Shown: piece by piece, positions 5,093-5,478 of the stretch
Layout of the letters: the number at the start of each line of letters is the position of its first letter
Position numbering within the stretch: position 1 is the stretch's first letter
NCBI GenBank assembly: GCA_003158495.1
Contig: PMJT01000153.1
Coordinates: 4,731 to 10,208, forward strand
DNA from: Chloroflexota bacterium
Lineage (GTDB): Bacteria; Chloroflexota; Limnocylindria; Limnocylindrales; CSP1-4
DNA length: 5,478 nucleotides
Direction: 5' to 3'
The notes under the pieces: generated by a model
What the model was told of the DNA's origin: nothing
What the model saw: only the letters and a program-made list of their open reading frames with translations
Database searches by the model: none
Made by a program: the position numbers and the translations under genes

Positions 5093-5478
5093 CTAGCCGG
5101 CGGACGCCGCGGCCGCCGGGAGGGCTCCGTCGACTCCGAGAGGTCGAGAGTAGTTAGAGGTGATCGGGGCTCGGCTGAACCCCTTGAAGGTGAGCCACAG
5201 GCCCAGGAACGCCTCCCAGACGATCTCGGGGACGGTCGCGATGCTCTGCAACGGGGAGCCTTGCGGGATCGCGCCAAACAGCACGGCGATCCCCGACGCG
5301 GCGAGGAGCGGACCTCCGACGACGCCAAACAGCGCCATCCGGCGTGACACCAGGCCGGACTGGTACATCAGGTAGCCGAGTATCAACCCGGTCCCAATTC
5401 CGTCGGTGAAGCCTGGGCCAAGGAGGAAGGTCCAGTTGTGGATCGCGAGCAGCATCTTGCCGATCGTGAGGAGCGAGG
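5093..5478 (-). CDS. DUF4386 family membrane protein, C-terminal part (5' end beyond right edge)
   Basis: The visible 127 residues are the C-terminal half of a DUF4386-type integral membrane protein, a family of roughly 220-240 residues with unknown function. The frame stays open to the right edge (S-L-L-T-I-G-K before the Met at 5455), so that Met is internal and the true start is outside the window. Family-like features are AIHNWTFLLGPGFTDGIGTG followed by LILGYLMYQSGLV, then the RRMALFGVVGGPLLAASGIAVLFG helix, and finally PEIVWEAFLGLWLTFKGF. Three transmembrane segments are visible, with Arg-Arg between the first two suggesting a cytoplasmic loop. The last 25 or so residues are an Ala/Ser/Pro-rich tail with no motif. 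The gene lies upstream of the CDF gene on the same strand, but 454 bp and a strong hairpin separate them, so co-transcription is unlikely. Confidence 0.85.
   Translation of the reverse strand, partial: SLLTIGKMLLAIHNWTFLLGPGFTDGIGTGLILGYLMYQSGLVSRRMALFGVVGGPLLAASGIAVLFGAIPQGSPLQSIATVPEIVWEAFLGLWLTFKGFSRAPITSNYSRPLGVDGALPAAAASAG

Noticed and set aside
4639..5328. N-terminal extension of the CDF frame up to 5328
   Set aside because: The extra 230 residues are Arg/Pro/Ser-rich, cross the hairpin and tRNA fragment and overlap the DUF4386 gene. The CDF homology begins just after the ATG at 4638.

Overview
This is a GC-rich window with strong GC preference at third codon positions. The gene families suggest a high-GC Gram-positive-type bacterium, either an Actinomycetota or a high-GC Chloroflexota. 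They are secreted lipoproteins with long Ser/Thr/Pro/Ala linkers, a DUF1269 membrane protein, a ZnT9-like CDF protein and a DUF4386 protein. Lineage cannot be fixed from sequence reading alone. No integrase, transposase, CRISPR array or rRNA was seen.

Left part (1-1769, minus strand): two lipoprotein genes lie in tandem. The upstream one (363-1769) is complete. It has a clear LGGC lipobox, a low-complexity linker, and a C-terminal domain with repeated Asp-box-like motifs that suggest a beta-propeller. The downstream one (1-308) is cut by the window edge. Its start, Shine-Dalgarno, signal peptide and Pro/Ser/Asp-rich linker are visible, but no stop codon. The 54-bp gap suggests co-transcription.

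Middle (1770-3472, plus strand): a 331-bp divergent intergenic region precedes a two-gene unit. The first gene is a DUF1269 glycine-rich membrane protein, best started at a GTG codon at 2101. The second is a 274-residue, 29% alanine, apparently soluble helical protein of unknown function with a basic tail. They are 52 bp apart and each has its own strong Shine-Dalgarno.

Right part (3473-5478): a 200-bp convergent spacer with hairpins separates this unit from a minus-strand CDF-like protein (3673-4638). That protein keeps the ZnT9-like fold signatures but appears to have lost most of the expected intramembrane metal ligands. Upstream of it is a 454-bp gene-free stretch. This holds what looks like the 3' half of a tRNA-Gly(UCC), including an encoded CCA end, and an 11-bp perfect hairpin that probably terminates the last gene. 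That gene is a DUF4386 membrane protein cut by the right edge.

No single pathway links these genes. The common theme is the cell envelope: two exported lipoproteins and three membrane proteins. The parts most worth a second look are the ligand-less CDF protein, the orphan tRNA-Gly fragment (possible integration scar), the Ala-rich partner of DUF1269, and the lipoprotein gene cut by the left edge.
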